Source: Xenorhabdus indica
GTDB lineage: Bacteria > Pseudomonadota > Gammaproteobacteria > Enterobacterales > Enterobacteriaceae
NCBI RefSeq assembly: GCF_014467235.1
Contig: NZ_NKHP01000021.1
Coordinates: forward strand, 1-64,000
Length of the DNA stretch: 64,000 bases
Direction: 5' to 3'
Shown: in pieces, positions 61,499 to 64,000 of the stretch
How the letters are laid out: every line of letters starts with the position of its first letter
Position numbering within the stretch: the first letter of the stretch is position 1
The notes under the pieces: model-generated
Told to the model about the DNA's origin: nothing
Databases searched by the model: none
The model's input: only the letters and a program-made list of their open reading frames with translations
Translations under genes and position numbers: made by a program

Positions 61499-62873
61499 GT
61501 TTAACCTTCATTAATCGATTGGCTTCTCTTTTCACCCATCGGTTAAAGTGAGTTTCCGGATCGTTATTGAAATATGAAAAAATAGGATCTCTTACATCGT
61601 ATCTCTGTATTTTAAATACACCATCATCCGATTGAAAAATACGATGTAATGTTGAATAGACTCTTGAATGAAAGTATAAGACAAAATAAGGTATTTCAGC
61701 CGATTCGCAGGCTAGTAAAGCAGAGGCGCTAACCCTAATATGCAATGAAACATATGGAATAGATAATTTTTCTAACTTTATTCCTGACGGAGAAAATTCT
61801 ACAACATACTCTCTTATTGTATTTGAAGGAAGTATAATTTCTATTCCATATCTAACTTGTTGTTTGCACAATACTGCAATAGAGCTATCAATACGTTCTT
61901 TTTGCTTTTCTAACCATGGAACAAATTTATTTTGCAACCAAATAGAAACTGCTTTTTCTAGCCTGTCAATTCCAAGACATTTAGGGTCATCATCTTGGAG
62001 CGGAGATAGACTCTTTGTCGGATCTACTCTTGGGCGGTCAAAATTACCCATACTTTTGACTATTTGAGAACCCTGTATATCTAGCTTAGGTATTCCATTG
62101 ACCACTGAAATTACATCACCAGGCAGTAATGTAACCATTTCTATCCCAGATAGATAAGGTTTGATTTCTTCTATGAAATCTTTTGGGTGCATGGGGAAAC
62201 TATAATAATTTGCCCAATCATATTTCCCAACGTACTTCATCCCAGAACAACTTGGAGCAAAAAATAACGGTGCAAGTGCTTTTATTCCTGTTAACATCTT
62301 CTCAATGTCAGTACTAGGAAATTCTATGTCCCAATATGTCAAAAACCGATGTTGTACATCTGGATAACCACCTATCAGTACAGGATTATAACTGCAAAAT
62401 GTTTTTATACGCTGCACTTCATTGATATCTAAAGAAGAATCACCAGTATACACAATCGCATTTTTTTCATCTTTAATGGTGAAACCAAATTGAAAATTTT
62501 CAAGGTGTTTTTCACCAGTAAACAGAATATTCAGTGAGTTTATTTCTATTTCCTCACTAGTTCTTACAATTTTAATGTTACTAAATCCGAGAGTGCTTAG
62601 ACCTAATTTGATGCTCGGTAATGGGGGGTAAATGACTAATGCATCGCGATTTATCATCGATAAGCTTTCTAGTTCGAAATGCCCTGGATGTTGATGAGTA
62701 ATAATTATTACATCTATTTTCGGTAATTTTTCAATATTTATAGTTCGGTTTGGACATACTTGTGCAGTACCAGATTGAAACACTGATTTAAGCAGTGGAT
62801 CTACCAATATTGTTAGATTGGTTGTTTCAATAAAATAACAGGCGTGACCAAAATATGTCCATTTCATAAGCAT
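61485..62873 (-). CDS. metallo-beta-lactamase-fold protein with altered metal motif
   Basis: 462 residues. The N-terminal ~230 form an MBL fold of the UlaG/CMP-Neu5Ac hydroxylase type: YFGHACYFIETTNLTILVDPLL, ITHQHPGHFELESL and VYTGDSSLDI. In the HxHxDH motif the Asp is Gly (His60, His62, Gly64, His65), so the second metal site is impaired. The C-terminal ~200 residues do not match a family I know. First enzyme gene after the precursor; the ribosome site is weak. A hydrolytic or structural role in maturation is possible. Confidence 0.72.
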   Translation of the reverse strand: MLMKWTYFGHACYFIETTNLTILVDPLLKSVFQSGTAQVCPNRTINIEKLPKIDVIIITHQHPGHFELESLSMINRDALVIYPPLPSIKLGLSTLGFSNIKIVRTSEEIEINSLNILFTGEKHLENFQFGFTIKDEKNAIVYTGDSSLDINEVQRIKTFCSYNPVLIGGYPDVQHRFLTYWDIEFPSTDIEKMLTGIKALAPLFFAPSCSGMKYVGKYDWANYYSFPMHPKDFIEEIKPYLSGIEMVTLLPGDVISVVNGIPKLDIQGSQIVKSMGNFDRPRVDPTKSLSPLQDDDPKCLGIDRLEKAVSIWLQNKFVPWLEKQKERIDSSIAVLCKQQVRYGIEIILPSNTIREYVVEFSPSGIKLEKLSIPYVSLHIRVSASALLACESAEIPYFVLYFHSRVYSTLHRIFQSDDGVFKIQRYDVRDPIFSYFNNDPETHFNRWVKREANRLMKVKHDEN

Positions 62874-62888
62874 AATCTATTTATTAAT

Positions 62889-62994
62889 GGTGGAATTCCT
62901 GATTATAAGAATTAGCCACCTTGTGTTAGTAATTTGCTTTTTTGTCTTAGAAAATATGCCCTTAAGATACCTTTCTTTTCTAAAGAGCATATTT
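62889..62994 (-). promoter_or_regulatory. two hairpins between precursor and enzyme genes
   Basis: On the minus strand, AAATATGCTCTTTA (62994 to 62981) pairs with TTAAGGGCATATTT (62965 to 62952): 14 positions with one mismatch and one G-U pair. GGTGG (62920 to 62916) then pairs with CCACC (62893 to 62889) with an inner AATTC/GAATT-like stem. They fill the 200-bp gap after the precursor gene and could stop most transcripts, so that precursor exceeds enzymes. Confidence 0.5.
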
Positions 62995-63073
62995 CCAGAA
63001 TAATTTCAGACAATAATTAGCACAATCCATATTTATGAATATAGATTAGTTGAATATGTAAGCTGAATAAATT

Positions 63074-63259
63074 TCAGCGAATACAGCACTGCTCCAATAA
63101 TTTTGCGTCTAAAGGATCAGTTTTCGATTTGATAACAAACAAACCTTTTGGTTGGTCTGTTCCACTAGGCTTGATCATCTGTGTTGTTCTACTGAGGCTT
63201 ACCGAAATTTTTTCAAGATCACTACTCGATACTTTGTTTAGTGCGTCAGAATCTTTCAT
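63074..63259 (-). CDS. RiPP precursor peptide, trifolitoxin-like
   Basis: A 61-aa peptide with no signal peptide. The N-terminal part (residues ~1-47) is a charged, Ser/Lys-rich leader. The C-terminal core has a single stretch with reactive residues, Gln57-Cys58-Cys59, and ends in Ile-Arg. The text VIKSKT (42-47) and the positions of Asp51, Gln57 and Cys59 align with the TfxA precursor of trifolitoxin as I remember it (VLKSKT, then an 11-residue mature peptide beginning Asp with Gln at 7 and Cys at 9). ATG 63259 has GAGGA eight bases upstream. It is the first gene of the minus-strand operon. Confidence 0.75.
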   Translation of the reverse strand: MKDSDALNKVSSSDLEKISVSLSRTTQMIKPSGTDQPKGLFVIKSKTDPLDAKLLEQCCIR

Positions 63260-63787
63260 TTTTCATTCCTCATGTTTTTGAATGAAACCATCAAGTTATT
63301 CGTTTCTGCATTGTTAACAGAGTTAATAAAACTATTATTTAATGATTTATTTACTCCTAAATAACAATTAAGTTTAAGCTAATAGCTACAAAGACATTTA
63401 TCTGTGATATTTATCACATAAACAAGCTTTAAATTAGGCTAAAAATCTAAGTTATTGTAATGGTGCACAATATAAATGAATGTGTTAAATTTAAATTATT
63501 CTACCCTGTGCGTTAGGTAAGAATTTTCCCCAGAAAATACTTTTTTGGGCTTTTTGGCGTAATTTTTCCTCCATCATAAACCGTAATGAAACGAATGTGA
63601 AAAATCACCAATACGCCGAAAAATTTCCGGTAGTTTGCATTGATTAGGGAATAAAACCCACAATTATTACTTGCTTACTTTTCATATCAAAGGTATACCG
63701 GAGCCAATGAAGTTATTTTTTCCTCTCATAAAAACCATTGTCCATCCAATTCACAGATAAGTGATAAGAATACTTATGAGGTAAACA
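63260..63787. promoter_or_regulatory. divergent promoter region with a consensus CRP site
   Basis: The 528-bp gap between precursor and exporter genes is AT-rich. TGTGATATTTATCACA at 63403-63418 matches the CRP half sites TGTGA-N6-TCACA exactly, with A/T-rich flanks. It lies about 145 bases before the precursor start. A GGCGTA/TACGCC inverted pair (around 63556-63625) is a weaker second candidate site. No gene is seen in the gap. Confidence 0.6.
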
Positions 63788-64000
63788 ATGAAAATACACA
63801 AGTCGCCAATTTCAATACTCCTTATTAATACATTCGCTACGACAACTTCACGGGGTATAACTCTTCCATTTATGGCAATATACATTTCCAGCAATTTTAA
63901 AATACCACTTGAATTGGTCGGTTCTATTCTTAGTGCAAGTCTGTTAATTAGTATATTTTTCAACTCATTAACTGGATACCTAGTTGATAGGTTTGATAAA
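63788..64000 (+). CDS. MFS exporter, YdeE-like (partial, runs off the window)
   Basis: The first 71 residues of a major facilitator protein are in the window. They include a first membrane segment (ISILLINTFATTTSRGI), then LPFMAIYISSNFKI and the A-loop signature GYLVDRFDK. The text RGxTLPFMxIYxS and the DRFDK ending closely recall E. coli YdeE, described as a dipeptide exporter. Divergent from the RiPP precursor and sharing its control region, it is the likely exporter and perhaps immunity pump. ATG 63788 follows GAGG seven bases upstream. Confidence 0.82.
   Translation, partial: MKIHKSPISILLINTFATTTSRGITLPFMAIYISSNFKIPLELVGSILSASLLISIFFNSLTGYLVDRFDK

Noticed and set aside
1..64000. CRISPR array
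   Set aside because: No regularly spaced short direct repeats were seen; the repeats found are hairpins, palindromes or a two-copy duplication.

Overview
The window looks like a Gram-negative enterobacterial chromosome, most likely Morganellaceae of the Xenorhabdus/Photorhabdus type. The basis is an SSB very close to the E. coli protein, a tRNA-Phe 3' fragment, an invasin-type adhesin and type VI secretion cargo. The genus is inference. Almost all of the window belongs to integrative and conjugative elements (ICEs) of the SPI-7/PFGI-1 class. The exception in character is a large peptide antibiotic-like gene cluster at the right end.

Layout. (1) 1-8270: an AT-rich ICE end with small unknown genes, an ArdC-type antirestriction protein, a UvrD-like helicase, a MobH-type relaxase (TraI) and a tyrosine integrase. 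(2) 8271-8321: a 51-nt copy of the 3' half of tRNA-Phe (minus strand), an attachment site. (3) 8392-19529: the opposite end of an ICE of the same class, with ParA, DnaB-like helicase, ParB, DUF2857, a replication protein, a PFL_4669-like protein, topoisomerase III, DUF3577 and SSB. (4) 19550-21533: a group II intron with its maturase. (5) 21619-24145: an AAA ATPase/DUF4276 pair (probable defence module), a structured non-coding element and a Ner-like regulator. (6) 24317-37616: conjugation genes from PilL-like lipoprotein through TraD coupling protein to the VirB4/TraC ATPase. (7) 37688-49304: cargo, comprising an invasin-like inverse autotransporter and a minus-strand TssF-VgrG-nuclease effector-immunity-PAAR set. 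(8) 49397-54069: the second conjugation block ending with a TraG-like protein. (9) 54526-64000: a RiPP cluster.

The most interesting region is the last. A 61-residue precursor peptide ends in EQCCIR. It is followed on the same strand by a metallo-beta-lactamase-fold protein, four proteins of the SagB/McbC nitroreductase fold (only one with a clearly complete motif set), a YcaO enzyme, a zinc peptidase related to dipeptidyl peptidase III with a shortened active-site motif, and a GNAT acetyltransferase. A YdeE-like MFS exporter is read divergently and runs off the window. The precursor C-terminus aligns with the trifolitoxin precursor TfxA as I remember it (shared VxKSKT, Asp, Gln and Cys positions). 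This looks like a trifolitoxin-like RiPP system carried on or beside an ICE.

A second theme is RNA. Four ICE genes (967, 1933, ardC at 2447, and the DUF3577 gene at 18248) are each preceded by a leader with two mutually exclusive hairpins, the later one terminator-like in the first three. Two of these leaders also share an upstream hairpin whose closing base pairs covary between copies. A separate multi-branched structure lies upstream of the Ner-like gene.

Because integrase and ParA, normally at opposite ends of such an ICE, flank the same att copy, the window shows either a tandem array of two elements or the joint of a circular/duplicated element.
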